In this document: positions 1-8,296 of the stretch, one piece after another
How the letters are laid out: every line of letters starts with the position of its first letter
Numbering within the stretch: the stretch's first letter is position 1
Source: an uncultured Algibacter sp.
GTDB lineage: Bacteria; Bacteroidota; Bacteroidia; Flavobacteriales; Flavobacteriaceae
Direction of reading: 5' to 3'
DNA: 64,000 bases
NCBI GenBank assembly: GCA_947502405.1
Contig: CANMZT010000006.1
Location: 1 to 64,000 of the forward strand
Made by a program: the position numbers and the translations under genes
Notes under the pieces: model-generated
What the model was told of the DNA's origin: nothing
The model's database searches: none
What the model saw: only the letters and a program-made list of their open reading frames with translations

Positions 1-430
1 GCTTTCAACCTTGCAGCTTCAGCTATTCGTGCTTGCTCTTCTTGTTCCGCTTTTACTCTTGCCTCTTCTGCTAATTTTACCTTAGCTGCTTCTTCAGCTT
101 TCAACCTTGCAGCTTCAGCTATTCGTGCTTGTTCTTCTTGCTCTGCTTTTACTCTTGTCTCTTCTGCTAATTTCGCCTTAGCGGTTTCTTCAGCTTTCAA
201 TCTTACAGCTTCAGCTATTCGTGCTTGCTCATGTTGCTCTGCTTTAACTCTTGCTTCTTCAACTAATTTTGCCTTAGCTACTTCTTCAGCTTTCAATCTT
301 GCAGCTTCAACTATTCGTGCTTGTTCTTCTTGCTCTGCTTTTACTCTTGCCTCTTCAGCTAATTTCGCCTTAGCTTCTTCTTCAGCTTTCAATCTTGCAG
401 CTTCAGCTATTTGTGCTTGCTCTTCTTTGT
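1..430 (-). repeat. 96-bp in-frame tandem repeat encoding a 32-residue charged helix
   Basis: The motif gctttcaa recurs at 1, 97, 193, 289 and 385, giving an exact 96-bp period with at least four full units and a partial fifth. Each unit encodes 32 residues with the pattern LKAEE.AKAKLAEEARVKAE and then EQARIAEAAR. Units differ by a few substitutions and there are no indels in the visible part. The array runs off the left edge, so the true copy number is unknown. Confidence 0.95.
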
Positions 431-1541
431 TTAATTCATCAACAGGTTCATTACCGGTTTTAGTCGTTACAACTTTATCTGTATTATTTTTGGCGTTGTT
501 AGCTACAACAGGTTTTCTTTCTCCTTTAGGTTGAGTTTTTGATGTCTTTCTTCGTTTAGCAATAGATCTTGTTTTTCTATTTGGAGAAATTAACAGAGCT
601 TCCTCTTCATCATCTCCAGCATAATCATATCTGTTACGATTATTAAACTTAAACGCTACAGTAAAGTCATGGGAGTTACCAAAACTTGAAAACCCTCCAA
701 CACCCTTTTCATAATTATATTCAATGGCTATTTGCGAAGTAACATTTAAGCCAACACCAGCAGATATAGCATATAAACTATTATAACCAATTTGCCCCCA
801 AATACCTTTAGGCACATTTAACATTACCATACCTGAAAGCACAGTTTGGTCCTTTCTGAATTCAGAGCTTATTAGTCCCGTAAATTTACTTTCATCAAAA
901 AAGCCACGAGCATTCATGTACCCTGTATACATAATATGCCCTTTAAAACTTTGCTCTGGGTTATCTTCAATCATTTTTGAAGATGTAAGATTGTAGGAAA
1001 CCAAATTATTGATAGAAACACCAAAGTCTAAAAACTCAATACCATAATTTATTCCTGGATTTATCGTAATAACTGAATTTGAGGCTATATTATCTAGAGC
1101 ACTATCAGAAACGTTAGTGACAACATTGCCCTCATTTAATCCGCTTTTGTAAAAACCAAGGTTTACCCCAAAAGTTAAATTGCTGTCCCGGTTAAGAACA
1201 GCATTGTAAGCGAAATTTGCGACTCCTCCAAAGGTGGTTAAAACACCATAATTTTGTTGAAACAAACTAACACCTGCTCCAATATTTTCTTGGAATCTTC
1301 CGGAATATCCAAACAAATAGGTTTGGGGCGCATCATCAAATTGTACCCATTCACGTTTGTTATTAAAACTAATGTATTTGTTTTGCTCTCTAACAAAACT
1401 AAATGTTGGATTTATAAAATGTCTGTTAAATTTTAAGGAATTTCTAGCGGGAATATTAAACGCAACAACCCCATCCTCTTGAGAATAGAGCAACTGTGCT
1501 ATACAGAAAAATAAGACTATATGTAATAGATATTTTTTCAC
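1..1541 (-). CDS. PorP/SprF-family type IX secretion outer-membrane protein with repeat-rich tail (3' end outside window)
   Basis: The minus-strand reading frame is open from a GTG codon at 1541 to the left edge. The start is 1 nt after the stop of the upstream gene, so the two are probably cotranscribed. A signal peptide (about residues 1-20, ending LLYSQ) is followed by about 330 residues that look like the PorP/SprF beta-barrel partner of gliding adhesins: an early NPTFSF stretch, alternating glycine/aromatic strands and repeated Asn-rich turns. After a basic linker (about residues 330-370) comes an Ala/Glu/Lys/Arg repeat that is probably a charged alpha-helix. Family knowledge: PorP/SprF proteins are encoded next to proteins with type B sorting domains and help secrete or anchor them. 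The helical extension is not part of the usual family, and its end is not visible; it could lead into another domain such as OmpA. Confidence 0.85.
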   Translation of the reverse strand, partial: MKKYLLHIVLFFCIAQLLYSQEDGVVAFNIPARNSLKFNRHFINPTFSFVREQNKYISFNNKREWVQFDDAPQTYLFGYSGRFQENIGAGVSLFQQNYGVLTTFGGVANFAYNAVLNRDSNLTFGVNLGFYKSGLNEGNVVTNVSDSALDNIASNSVITINPGINYGIEFLDFGVSINNLVSYNLTSSKMIEDNPEQSFKGHIMYTGYMNARGFFDESKFTGLISSEFRKDQTVLSGMVMLNVPKGIWGQIGYNSLYAISAGVGLNVTSQIAIEYNYEKGVGGFSSFGNSHDFTVAFKFNNRNRYDYAGDDEEEALLISPNRKTRSIAKRRKTSKTQPKGERKPVVANNAKNNTDKVVTTKTGNEPVDELNKEEQAQIAEAARLKAEEEAKAKLAEEARVKAEQEEQARIVEAARLKAEEVAKAKLVEEARVKAEQHEQARIAEAVRLKAEETAKAKLAEETRVKAEQEEQARIAEAARLKAEEAAKVKLAEEARVKAEQEEQARIAEAARLK

Positions 1542-1542
1542 G

Positions 1543-2988
1543 CTATTTAATTACTGTTATTGTACCCTTTTTGGGTTTACCATTTGCAGGCGTTATGATG
1601 TAATAATACACGGGATTTACATCCGCAAAAATTATTTCGTTTTCTGGCCAATTATTTTGATAGTTGTTTGTTTTAAATTCAACTTTACCCATAGAACTTA
1701 TTATAACAACTTCAGTATTTGTACCATTAACATATTTTTGCGGAATTACCCATGTATCATTAGCACCATCGCCGTTAGGACTTATTATATTTGGAATTTT
1801 TTCAACATTTGGAAATGCATCTCTTACCACAAAAGGAAATTCAACAGAAGCGTTACAACCTGTTGTTTGTGTAACCACAGCTTTATAATTACCAGTTTGA
1901 GATATTTCGTAGCTACTGTTTGTAGCATCACTTATCATAATATCGTTTAGATACCATTTAAATTCTGGATTAGTTGCTGTAGTAGTAATTGAAGCAATTA
2001 ATGTGTCGTTTTCATCAATATTATTAATTTCGTTTACATCAATACTACTTGAAAATCCTGTATTATCAAGGTTAATTGAAGCACTCGCCATACAACTTCC
2101 TAAATCTATATTTACTGAATAATTTCCAGCTTCATTAGTTTCATACATCTGGTTTATAGCACCAGGAATAACTTCATCATCTTTAAACCACTGATAAGCA
2201 TTGGCATTTATAGCACTTAAAACTGTAGGTCCATCTGTAGAACAATATGGATTTCCTAAACTGGAATTAATACTAGTAGTTGAATTTGTTGTTGCTTCAC
2301 TTAATGTTACTCGATTTGATTCAGACTCTGATGTACATGAACCGTAATTAGTTTTAACAAAATAAGTACCTGGTTGGTTAACTGATAATGTAGCGCCTTC
2401 AGATATAAAAACAGATGTGGTCTCACTAGTCTCTTTATACCAGTTATAAGTTAAATTAGGATATTTAATAGGAGAATCACCTGGAAATTTATTAGGATTG
2501 TCTATACTCAATAGGTAACTGCCACCAGAACAATATACCGCTGTAGCTATTAAGTTATTAATCGAAAAATCTGTATCATGAACTTTATAATAGGCTGGAA
2601 ACACATTTGAACTTCCGCTAATTGATGCTGGTGCAGTACTCCTTACACGCATGGCATATTTTTCTCCTGATGCTGTTGTAGGAAGTGAAAAACTAAAATC
2701 TACAGGAGAAGTTGTAATTTCCCCTGGATTAGAAACATATATTTGAGTTGGATTAGAAAAACTACTATTTCCATCAGAAAGCTCTACTATAAATTGATTA
2801 GATGCTTCTAAATTTGATTCAGGTGAAAATGTAAATCTAGCATTAAAGTTATTAAACGAAGAACTTGCACATAACTGAGTAACTATATCTGTAAAACTAG
2901 GTTTACCTATTACTATTTGCGCATGAAGCCTTACGTTTAATGATAAAACGAAAAAAGCAATAATGTAAAATAGAGTAAAGTTCCTCAT
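1543..2988 (-). CDS. Secreted Ig-like/PKD-like surface protein with gliding-motility (type B) C-terminal domain
   Basis: This 481-residue protein has a signal peptide (residues 1-23, ending LHAQ). The middle part contains repeated beta-sandwich-like segments, each with a paired Cys and the pattern G.Y.V.....GC (for example around NQPGTYFVKTNYGSC and TGNYKAVVTQTTGC). The last 85 residues carry ISPNGDGANDTW, YNW/NNWP and a final TITVIK, which is the gliding-motility-associated C-terminal signature that directs type B T9SS export. The gene lies just upstream of a PorP/SprF gene with 1-nt spacing, the classical arrangement of an SprB-like adhesin and its partner. It is far shorter than SprB, so it is more likely a small adhesin or surface-layer component. 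The ligand cannot be told from sequence. Confidence 0.85.
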   Translation of the reverse strand: MRNFTLFYIIAFFVLSLNVRLHAQIVIGKPSFTDIVTQLCASSSFNNFNARFTFSPESNLEASNQFIVELSDGNSSFSNPTQIYVSNPGEITTSPVDFSFSLPTTASGEKYAMRVRSTAPASISGSSNVFPAYYKVHDTDFSINNLIATAVYCSGGSYLLSIDNPNKFPGDSPIKYPNLTYNWYKETSETTSVFISEGATLSVNQPGTYFVKTNYGSCTSESESNRVTLSEATTNSTTSINSSLGNPYCSTDGPTVLSAINANAYQWFKDDEVIPGAINQMYETNEAGNYSVNIDLGSCMASASINLDNTGFSSSIDVNEINNIDENDTLIASITTTATNPEFKWYLNDIMISDATNSSYEISQTGNYKAVVTQTTGCNASVEFPFVVRDAFPNVEKIPNIISPNGDGANDTWVIPQKYVNGTNTEVVIISSMGKVEFKTNNYQNNWPENEIIFADVNPVYYYIITPANGKPKKGTITVIK

Positions 2989-3126
2989 ACAGTTTCATTT
3001 AAAAAATAAAACATCTAGAAACCGATACTACACAACTGAACTTTTAGTTAGGATTTAATGATCCAAAATCTTGAAAGCATAAACATTCGAGTATATAGGT
3101 CTAGAGTTTTATTATCCATTTTATAT

Positions 3127-4458
3127 TTAATCTACTACTTGCCTTAAATCAGGATCAACCTCGTTAGACGCAATTATCTTGTTTATTTTCAACCTAAAAT
3201 CTGGTCGTTTACTATTTTCAGAATCAATAAAGGTTTCGTAATTATCACCTTTAGAGTACACATTAAAAAAAGCACTATTACCATACCAATTTTCTAAATC
3301 ATCATTGTTGGAATTATTTTCAAGAAAGATGTTTCCATTGCAATTATTAAATAACATAGCTTTAAACTCAATATTCTCTAAATTTTCTTGGTTTATGTAA
3401 ATATTCTCATCTAAAATCACAGCTGGATTAAATCCCGATATTACACTTTTAGCCATTTCAATTTTAGCATTACTGCCCACAAACACAGATTCTTCAACCA
3501 AATTCATTTTAATATCAGTTTTTAAATCTTTGCTAATATTTATGAGCGTTAAGTTTTCTGCCTTGATATTTGTGATACTTTTTGAAAAATCGAACTCTTC
3601 CTTTCTTTCATAAGATTTGACTTCTAAACACCTAGAGCCATTACCGTTTGATGCATAAGGAGACCTTACAGCTAGTGAATTTTTTATAATGGACTCAGAG
3701 CCATAACTAAATTTATAATCGCTTCCTTCGTTGTTAAAGGAAACCATTCTAAACAAATCTAATTTACCTCCTAATACTTCAAAGCCTTTTCCTGCAGAGT
3801 GGCTAACCATGATATTAGATAATTTAGTTTGTTTCCCTATTCCAGCCATTAATAATCCGCTAAAGTATATGTCTTTGGATACCCTTCTTCCAGCATACTC
3901 AATTCTTACATATTCAATTATGCCAGAACTATCCACTTTATCATCACCTCCATAGTTGGTATTAGCATAATCTCGATTACCAATGTTTGGATATAACATA
4001 GCAATAGAACCTGCTCCAAATTTATTAACTGGTGCATTACCCAATAGCGTAAGGCCACCCCAGTCGCCTGGTCTTTTTAAACCTCTGTTTGAGCTAAATA
4101 TAATTGGATCGGTTTGTGTGCCTCTAGCAAAAATTTTTGCTCCACGTGAAATTGTTAATGATCCATTAGTCTTAAAATCTCCTAAAATTACGGTTCCCGG
4201 TTCTATAGTAAGTTCTGTACTATCTGTTACAAAAACACTACCTAAGAGTAGATATACATTCCTCTTGTTCAAAGTAGTATGCTCAGTTATATTTCCTGTA
4301 AGGATTTTAGTAGGTTCTCCATATTCACTTTGGCTGGAATTGAACTCTGTCCAATTGTTTAGCCAGTTTTCTTCTCCAAGAATACCTTTCTCTTGCTGAG
4401 CAAAACTACTGGCTATTCCAAAAAGAAATATGAAAATGATTTGGGTAAAGTTTTTCAT
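3127..4458 (-). CDS. Secreted protein with predicted parallel beta-helix fold, function unknown
   Basis: This 443-residue protein has a clear signal peptide (residues 1-20, ending SSFAQ). Residues about 55-300 show short regularly spaced strands with TIEPGTVILGD, SLTISRGAKIFA and PIIFSSN, the rung pattern of right-handed beta-helices found in many Bacteroidota surface proteins. No catalytic signature of a polysaccharide lyase or pectinase is visible. No T9SS C-terminal domain is recognisable at the C terminus, so it may remain periplasmic or be anchored by partners. It lies 138 bp upstream of the type-B-sorted protein on the same strand. Homologues in flavobacteria are often mislabelled as transporters; nothing here supports that. 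Confidence 0.7.
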   Translation of the reverse strand: MKNFTQIIFIFLFGIASSFAQQEKGILGEENWLNNWTEFNSSQSEYGEPTKILTGNITEHTTLNKRNVYLLLGSVFVTDSTELTIEPGTVILGDFKTNGSLTISRGAKIFARGTQTDPIIFSSNRGLKRPGDWGGLTLLGNAPVNKFGAGSIAMLYPNIGNRDYANTNYGGDDKVDSSGIIEYVRIEYAGRRVSKDIYFSGLLMAGIGKQTKLSNIMVSHSAGKGFEVLGGKLDLFRMVSFNNEGSDYKFSYGSESIIKNSLAVRSPYASNGNGSRCLEVKSYERKEEFDFSKSITNIKAENLTLINISKDLKTDIKMNLVEESVFVGSNAKIEMAKSVISGFNPAVILDENIYINQENLENIEFKAMLFNNCNGNIFLENNSNNDDLENWYGNSAFFNVYSKGDNYETFIDSENSKRPDFRLKINKIIASNEVDPDLRQVVD

Positions 4459-4630
4459 AATGAAATATTTAGTAAATAATTCTTTGATATAATATTAATC
4501 AAAAATATAAAAAAACCTATGAAATACCAATTATTTCGTTGAAATACAATATATTAAAAGAAAAAGACTACAAATTTAATCGATTAAGTGTAAATTTTGT
4601 TAATGAAAAATGAAGATTATTGCATAAAAA

Positions 4631-4676
4631 AATCGAATTTATTTTTTAGATAAAACTCTAAAAAATAAATTCGATT
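4631..4676 (-). terminator. Rho-independent terminator after the 148-aa secreted protein gene
   Basis: A perfect 20-bp inverted repeat (4631-4650 with 4657-4676) has a 6-nt loop. On the minus strand it is followed by a run of seven T. It lies 40 nt past the stop of the gene ending at 4716. The very long AT-rich stem is unusual but fits an efficient terminator. Confidence 0.85.
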
Positions 4677-4715
4677 ATAAACAAAATGGCTATTGTAATA
4701 ACCAATAATTTAATT

Positions 4716-5162
4716 TTAACGAAACTCGTTATACTGATGAAGAGATTTCATAATTTCTTCGTAAAACAATATTCCAGCTATGAGATTACCAGTATCTGAA
4801 TATGGCAAATATTCACTGTGAAACTCGTCTGTATTTTCTAAATAATTATCAGTAGCATCAAATTGATTTTCCAATGCTTTTTTATTATCATTATTTGTAG
4901 GTATGCCTAAAGTAGCCATAGTAATACCAGGTTTTGTAGCAAATGCAACATAAGGCAACGTTCTTGCTAATACTTTAGTTCGTTCAGAATATAAGGTAAT
5001 TAACTGTCCTTTTGCCATGCGCTCTAATTCAGCTTTATTATGATACTTACTTATAGTAGCTTTTTCACTAATGAAGCTTTTTGGTCCTTTCTTTTTTTGA
5101 GCAAAACCAATGCCAGTAAAGAATAGCAGGCTAAAACTGAATAAAATAATCTTCACTTTCAT
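4716..5162 (-). CDS. Small secreted protein of unknown function
   Basis: This 148-residue protein has a signal peptide (residues 1-21, ending GIGFAQ) followed by a lysine-rich KKKGPKS stretch. The mature part is about 125 residues, mostly helical in character, with ELERMAKGQLITLYSERTKVLARTLPYVAFATKPG as its most distinctive region (quoted in part as ELERMAKGQL and TLPYVAFATKPG). I do not recognise the family. The gene has its own terminator at 4631-4676 and is the last chromosomal gene before the integrative element, whose left att copy starts 113 bp upstream. In the ancestor without the element it would have lain directly downstream of mnmE on the same strand. Confidence 0.6.
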   Translation of the reverse strand: MKVKIILFSFSLLFFTGIGFAQKKKGPKSFISEKATISKYHNKAELERMAKGQLITLYSERTKVLARTLPYVAFATKPGITMATLGIPTNNDNKKALENQFDATDNYLENTDEFHSEYLPYSDTGNLIAGILFYEEIMKSLHQYNEFR

Positions 5163-5274
5163 GTTGTAGATTTAAGGGTTTGAGCTACAAATGTATGTAA
5201 TTTATCGTCAAAAACAAGCGTTTTGTCGATTTTTTTAATAAAATATAGTCTATAGCAGTGCTTTAGCGTGAATC

Positions 5275-5292
5275 TTATTTGCCAATACAAAA
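5275..5292. other. Far-end attachment site (displaced original mnmE 3' end)
   Basis: The plus strand reads ttatttgccaatacaaaa. On the minus strand this encodes Cys-Ile-Gly-Lys-TAA, the same C terminus as the intact mnmE at 21959-21976. It is therefore probably the original mnmE tail pushed away when the element integrated. The 5163-5485 gap contains this site, one GGGCAACAAA motif (5330-5350) and a terminator (5439-5464), and no gene. Confidence 0.85.
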
Positions 5293-5329
5293 AGTAAGTA
5301 TTGTTTGTTTATAGGTGTTTGGTAGTGTT

Positions 5330-5350
5330 GGGCAACAAATGGGAAACAAA
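5330..5350 (+). repeat. Inner-end repeat shared with the mnmE-proximal end (candidate integrase arm site)
   Basis: The block gggcaacaaat-g-ggaaacaaa lies 37 bp inside the far att copy. The same block, with one base changed (a for g), lies at 21843-21863 near the other end in direct orientation. Tyrosine recombinases often bind such arm-type repeats flanking the core. The assignment is inferred from position and repetition. Confidence 0.55.
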
Positions 5351-5438
5351 TACAAGAGTATAAAGAGAATATTTAGAATAGATATTAACAAAACCTCTTG
5401 TTAGTATATCCTCTCCAAAAATAAGTAATCCCTATAAA

Positions 5439-5464
5439 AAAACCGCTCCTTTTGGAACGGTTTC
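5439..5464 (-). terminator. Rho-independent terminator after the DUF6266 gene
   Basis: The stem aaccg(c)tcc / gga(a)cggtt (about 5441-5462, loop tttt) is followed on the minus strand by a run of T. It lies about 25 nt beyond the stop at 5486 and is the last functional signal before the element end. Confidence 0.85.
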
Positions 5465-5485
5465 TCATTTACTATTTAGATGCGT

Positions 5486-6127
5486 TTAAGCTGCCGTACC
5501 AGAGCCTAAATAGATACTGTTTGATACCTGACTATCATCTTCTGATACAAATGCCATAAATAGCTCTACATTGTCTCCTGAATAGGTGTTTGGTAAACTG
5601 ATAGTTTGAGAACCAACTGTTCTGTTTGCGCCTGTCAAGGTGTAAATAGATTCTTTTTTTGATGGATTATATACTAATACCATTGCTCTATCAGTTGCAT
5701 TAGCATTTCCTTCTGCTGAATTATCTCCCCAACTAAATGTAGCTTCTCCAGCCGTTGTTAAGTCCGTAGCACCATTTAAAACACCTGATAATGAACCACG
5801 ACTTATTAATGCGTTGGTATAATCAATTACAAAGTTGGGTGCTGTTCCTGTGATTGCATTGTTTAAGATGTAAGACATTGCTGCATTGAACTCTGTACGC
5901 TTGTTAGCGAAGCTTTTGTAACCAACTTTAATAAAAGCCTTATTGGCTTGCAAGAATGATAGCGTGGTTGCAAATTTAGTCCGCTGGTTAACTTGCCCTT
6001 CTGTTCTCGGATTAGCAACACTTGAAGGCTTAATTCTGATATAATCAATTCCTTTCCAGTTTCCACCGACTATATTCCCTACTTTTCCCGATAGTCCTCC
6101 TAAGATTCCTTGTGATATTTTACCCAT
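5486..6127 (-). CDS. DUF6266-family protein
   Basis: This 213-residue protein begins with a Gly-rich amphipathic segment (GKISQGILGGLSGKVGNIVGG) read here as GKISQGILGG then LSGKVGNIVGG, followed by WKGIDYIRIKP and NPRTEGQVNQRTKF. That N terminus is the hallmark of the DUF6266 family of Bacteroidota. The rest is beta-rich and ends in GSGTAA. There is no signal peptide. The function of the family is not known to me. The gene stands alone at the far end of the integrative element with its own terminator and a long 5' region. Family members often lie near mobile genes, so a particle-structure or surface role is possible but unproven. Confidence 0.75.
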   Translation of the reverse strand: MGKISQGILGGLSGKVGNIVGGNWKGIDYIRIKPSSVANPRTEGQVNQRTKFATTLSFLQANKAFIKVGYKSFANKRTEFNAAMSYILNNAITGTAPNFVIDYTNALISRGSLSGVLNGATDLTTAGEATFSWGDNSAEGNANATDRAMVLVYNPSKKESIYTLTGANRTVGSQTISLPNTYSGDNVELFMAFVSEDDSQVSNSIYLGSGTAA

Positions 6128-6530
6128 TACTCTATTATTTAAAAATTAATACACGTTTGGACTTGGTACGGACTTAATTCGGCTTAAACAAACTCAAGAC
6201 AATAATAGGTTTATTTACAATTGATTGTTATGTAGTGGTTTCTTTTGCTTTGTATTGTTCTTTTTTACCCTACAAAGCCCAACTAATTATTTTTAAAAAG
6301 AAAAATAGAAAAAAGAAAACAGTACTCTTGATGGCGTGGGGAATGGCGACAAGGTTTTTAGGAAAATTATTGCTTAATACTTGAACCTTAGAAGCGAAAG
6401 CAAAAAGACTGCTGCAAAAATTTTTCTAAAACCCTTTAGGGCTTGACCTTTTCGGCATTATGCGGTTGGTGTGGTAGCCATCTATATTTGTGACCTTTTT
6501 TGTTTATTTTAATTACCGAAATTAAAATCT
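6128..6530. other. Divergent intergenic region between DUF6266 and the HNH-like gene
   Basis: This 403-bp AT-rich stretch separates two divergently transcribed genes. A TAnnTTTG-type -7 box (tatatttg, 6483-6490) lies 40 bp before the plus-strand gene at 6531. A short GC-richer patch (6341-6480) contains the small hairpin ccct-tt-aggg (about 6432-6441) but no convincing open frame. I see no tRNA or other RNA gene. Confidence 0.5.
6483..6490 (+). promoter_or_regulatory. Bacteroidota -7 box for the HNH-like gene
   Basis: The sequence tatatttg matches TAnnTTTG exactly and lies 40 bp upstream of the ATG at 6531. No TTG is found at the ideal 19-bp distance, so the promoter is only partly supported. 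Confidence 0.4.
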
Positions 6531-7568
6531 ATGAAGTGTAAAATTTGTTTAACAGAAGATGCTACTAAAAAGGGGTCTCATATTGTACCTGCCTTTATAC
6601 TCAAAACTCTATTCGAAAGAAACAAAGAATTTGTTGTGTCAATTGGTAATGAAGCTGTACAAAATCATATTGGCCGTGAACTTACTCCTGAAAAGATAGA
6701 AGAATATATGGGCAGAGAAATAAAAGATGAAGAGATTGAACAAAACTTTATTCCGTTTATAGAGGACTATATCTTTTGTGATAATTGTGAGAAGAAATTG
6801 GGATATATCGAATCTGTATATGCAGAAAAAATACATAATAAGATTAGTGAAGACGAAGGGAATAAAAATCATAAAATTGTATTTGATAATGATTTAGGGC
6901 TTATTTCTCTTTTTTGGTATTCTGTGATTTTCAGGATGTCTATAGCAGAGCATAATCCAAAAAAGCTTAAAAAAAAGGAAGAGAATGCGCTAAGAAACTA
7001 TTTGAATATTAACTTGAAAGATACAGTTGCTGAATTAATAGAACATACAGATAACAACATATCTAAAAATTGCCCATATCCAATTGCCATTTTTTTTAAT
7101 TCTAATGCAGTTAATAAACTATCAAGTAATACTGTAGTAGGTATACCAAAGTATGTCAATCCTTATTTTTTTATAATAAATGAATATATAATTGTTCAAT
7201 ATCATAAAAAAACACAGGTAAACGGAATGAAACATAGTTTTTTTGGTTTGGAAAAAGTGTATGAACCTACCGAAGAGGTTAATTATGATGGTAATAAGGA
7301 ATGTACCATATGTATAATAGAAAATAATAGCTGGGAAGAGATTAAAACAAAAACATTCGAATTAGCGGCAAAATTAAAACATCAAGACTTTGTAGAGATG
7401 TTCAGCCTTGTAGCCAATCATCTAAAGCTTTCTTTTACTAAACAAAACGTAGCCTATTTTATTAATCGAATATTATATGAAGACTGTGCGTTTGCTGATA
7501 GGTATGATAAAGGCAGAGTATTAAATATTTTGAAAGAAGAATTGAACAAACTACCTAAAATAGTATAA
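6531..7568 (+). CDS. Putative HNH/treble-clef zinc protein (nuclease-like), function unknown
   Basis: This 345-residue protein starts with C3-x2-C6, then SHIVP (residues 16-20), and later C83-x2-C86. A CxxC - SHIxP - CxxC order is typical of degenerate HNH or treble-clef zinc-binding proteins. The His in SHIVP would be the candidate catalytic or zinc-binding residue. The remaining 250 residues are mixed alpha/beta with no recognisable motif. It is the only gene of this size on the plus strand in the element. It is flanked by a DUF6266 gene and by a GC-rich noncoding stretch rather than being in the hsd operon. Such proteins occur in accessory and defence regions, so an antiviral or DNA-targeting role is reasonable, but no function is assigned. 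Confidence 0.6.
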   Translation: MKCKICLTEDATKKGSHIVPAFILKTLFERNKEFVVSIGNEAVQNHIGRELTPEKIEEYMGREIKDEEIEQNFIPFIEDYIFCDNCEKKLGYIESVYAEKIHNKISEDEGNKNHKIVFDNDLGLISLFWYSVIFRMSIAEHNPKKLKKKEENALRNYLNINLKDTVAELIEHTDNNISKNCPYPIAIFFNSNAVNKLSSNTVVGIPKYVNPYFFIINEYIIVQYHKKTQVNGMKHSFFGLEKVYEPTEEVNYDGNKECTICIIENNSWEEIKTKTFELAAKLKHQDFVEMFSLVANHLKLSFTKQNVAYFINRILYEDCAFADRYDKGRVLNILKEELNKLPKIV

Positions 7569-7641
7569 AGCAGGTAATCGCGCAGCTATAGCGCAGCAAG
7601 GAATGAAGCACAGCGAAATGGATTGCTGTGATATAAAGCGA

Positions 7642-7741
7642 GCCGCCAGCGAGTTGAGCAAGGGTGGTATGGCAAATAGCGTGTAGCGATAGCGAAACGC
7701 TGCCATAGCTACGTGGTACACGCAGGGCTGGCGGTGTTTTT
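7642..7741 (+). ncRNA. Candidate structured RNA or large terminator (nested hairpin plus T run)
   Basis: Three nested pairings are visible: gccgccagc (7642-7650) with gctggcggt (7727-7735), tatggca (7668-7674) with tgccata (7701-7707), and agcgt (7678-7682) with acgct (7697-7701, sharing one base). A run of T follows at 7737-7741 on the plus strand. This could end the transcript of the 345-aa gene or be an independent small RNA. It is read directly from sequence; no RNA family is recognised. Confidence 0.4.
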
Positions 7742-8068
7742 GATTCGGTAGTAGTTTTGTTGAGATTATAATGTTTATTTCAGTATTCAAATGTTGTTTA
7801 ATTTCAATTATCAAAAACAGTGACAGCCCGATTAGCCCGAAGCGAGCAGCAGGCGAGCCAAATTATTAAACAGCGGTTTACCCTTAAAAATATACTTGCG
7901 TAGCAAATCCTTATTGGATATTAAGGGTAAAAAGTAGCTGTGGGTGAGGAAGGCGTGTAATGTGTGCAATAAAACAAATAAATAGTGCCAACGAGGACGT
8001 GCCGCCACAGTGGTGCTATTTATGGTAAGCACAAAAGCGACCAACGGAAGCTATTGTGATTATGTTTT

Positions 8069-8212
8069 ATGGAACTAAATGAAACAACTGACGAACACCT
8101 TATTACCTGCTACAATGTGCGCGCAAAGGCAAAAGGTACTGGCTATAATGCTGTAGCTTCTTATGATAATAAGGTGAGGAAGCGTTATAGCGAGTACCGT
8201 GCGGAACGGTAG
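8069..8212 (+). CDS. Possible 47-aa small protein, basic
   Basis: An ATG at 8069 opens a 47-codon frame ending with TAG at 8210-8212. The product begins MELNETTDEHLITCYNV and ends in the basic KVRKRYSEYRAER. Its composition is protein-like, with charged and aromatic residues well distributed. It lies in the GC-rich noncoding stretch of the element without a clear ribosome-binding site. It may be a genuine small protein, a fragment of a decayed gene, or chance. Confidence 0.25.
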   Translation: MELNETTDEHLITCYNVRAKAKGTGYNAVASYDNKVRKRYSEYRAER

Positions 8213-8296
8213 GCTGTTGCGAGTGAATGCGTGTAGCTTGCGGAACAAATGAACGAGTAAGTGCCGAGAGTGTGGGGTTGATAAAGTAATAGTTTT

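Larger units (their letters stand above)
7569..8296. other. GC-rich, structure-rich noncoding stretch inside the element
   Basis: This 728-bp stretch is clearly richer in GC than its surroundings. It contains a nested hairpin ending in a T run (7642-7741), a 9-bp perfect inverted repeat (tacccttaa 7879-7887 with ttaagggta 7921-7929) and a short open frame (8069-8212). Longer minus-strand frames over 7551-8044 have unnatural composition (His/Leu/Ala/Tyr-rich) and no start context, so I do not call them. It may hold a structured RNA, a transfer or replication origin, or the remains of another insertion. Confidence 0.5.

Noticed and set aside
3731-4399. Plus-strand frames of 74 and 138 codons opposite the beta-helix protein gene
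   Set aside because: They are antisense to a gene with a signal peptide and regular fold pattern, and their own products are Pro/Ser/Leu-rich without domains.
7551-8044. Minus-strand frames of 87 and 70 codons in the GC-rich block
   Set aside because: One overlaps the end of the 345-aa gene, both have odd amino-acid composition, and the region is dominated by inverted repeats. I treat it as noncoding.
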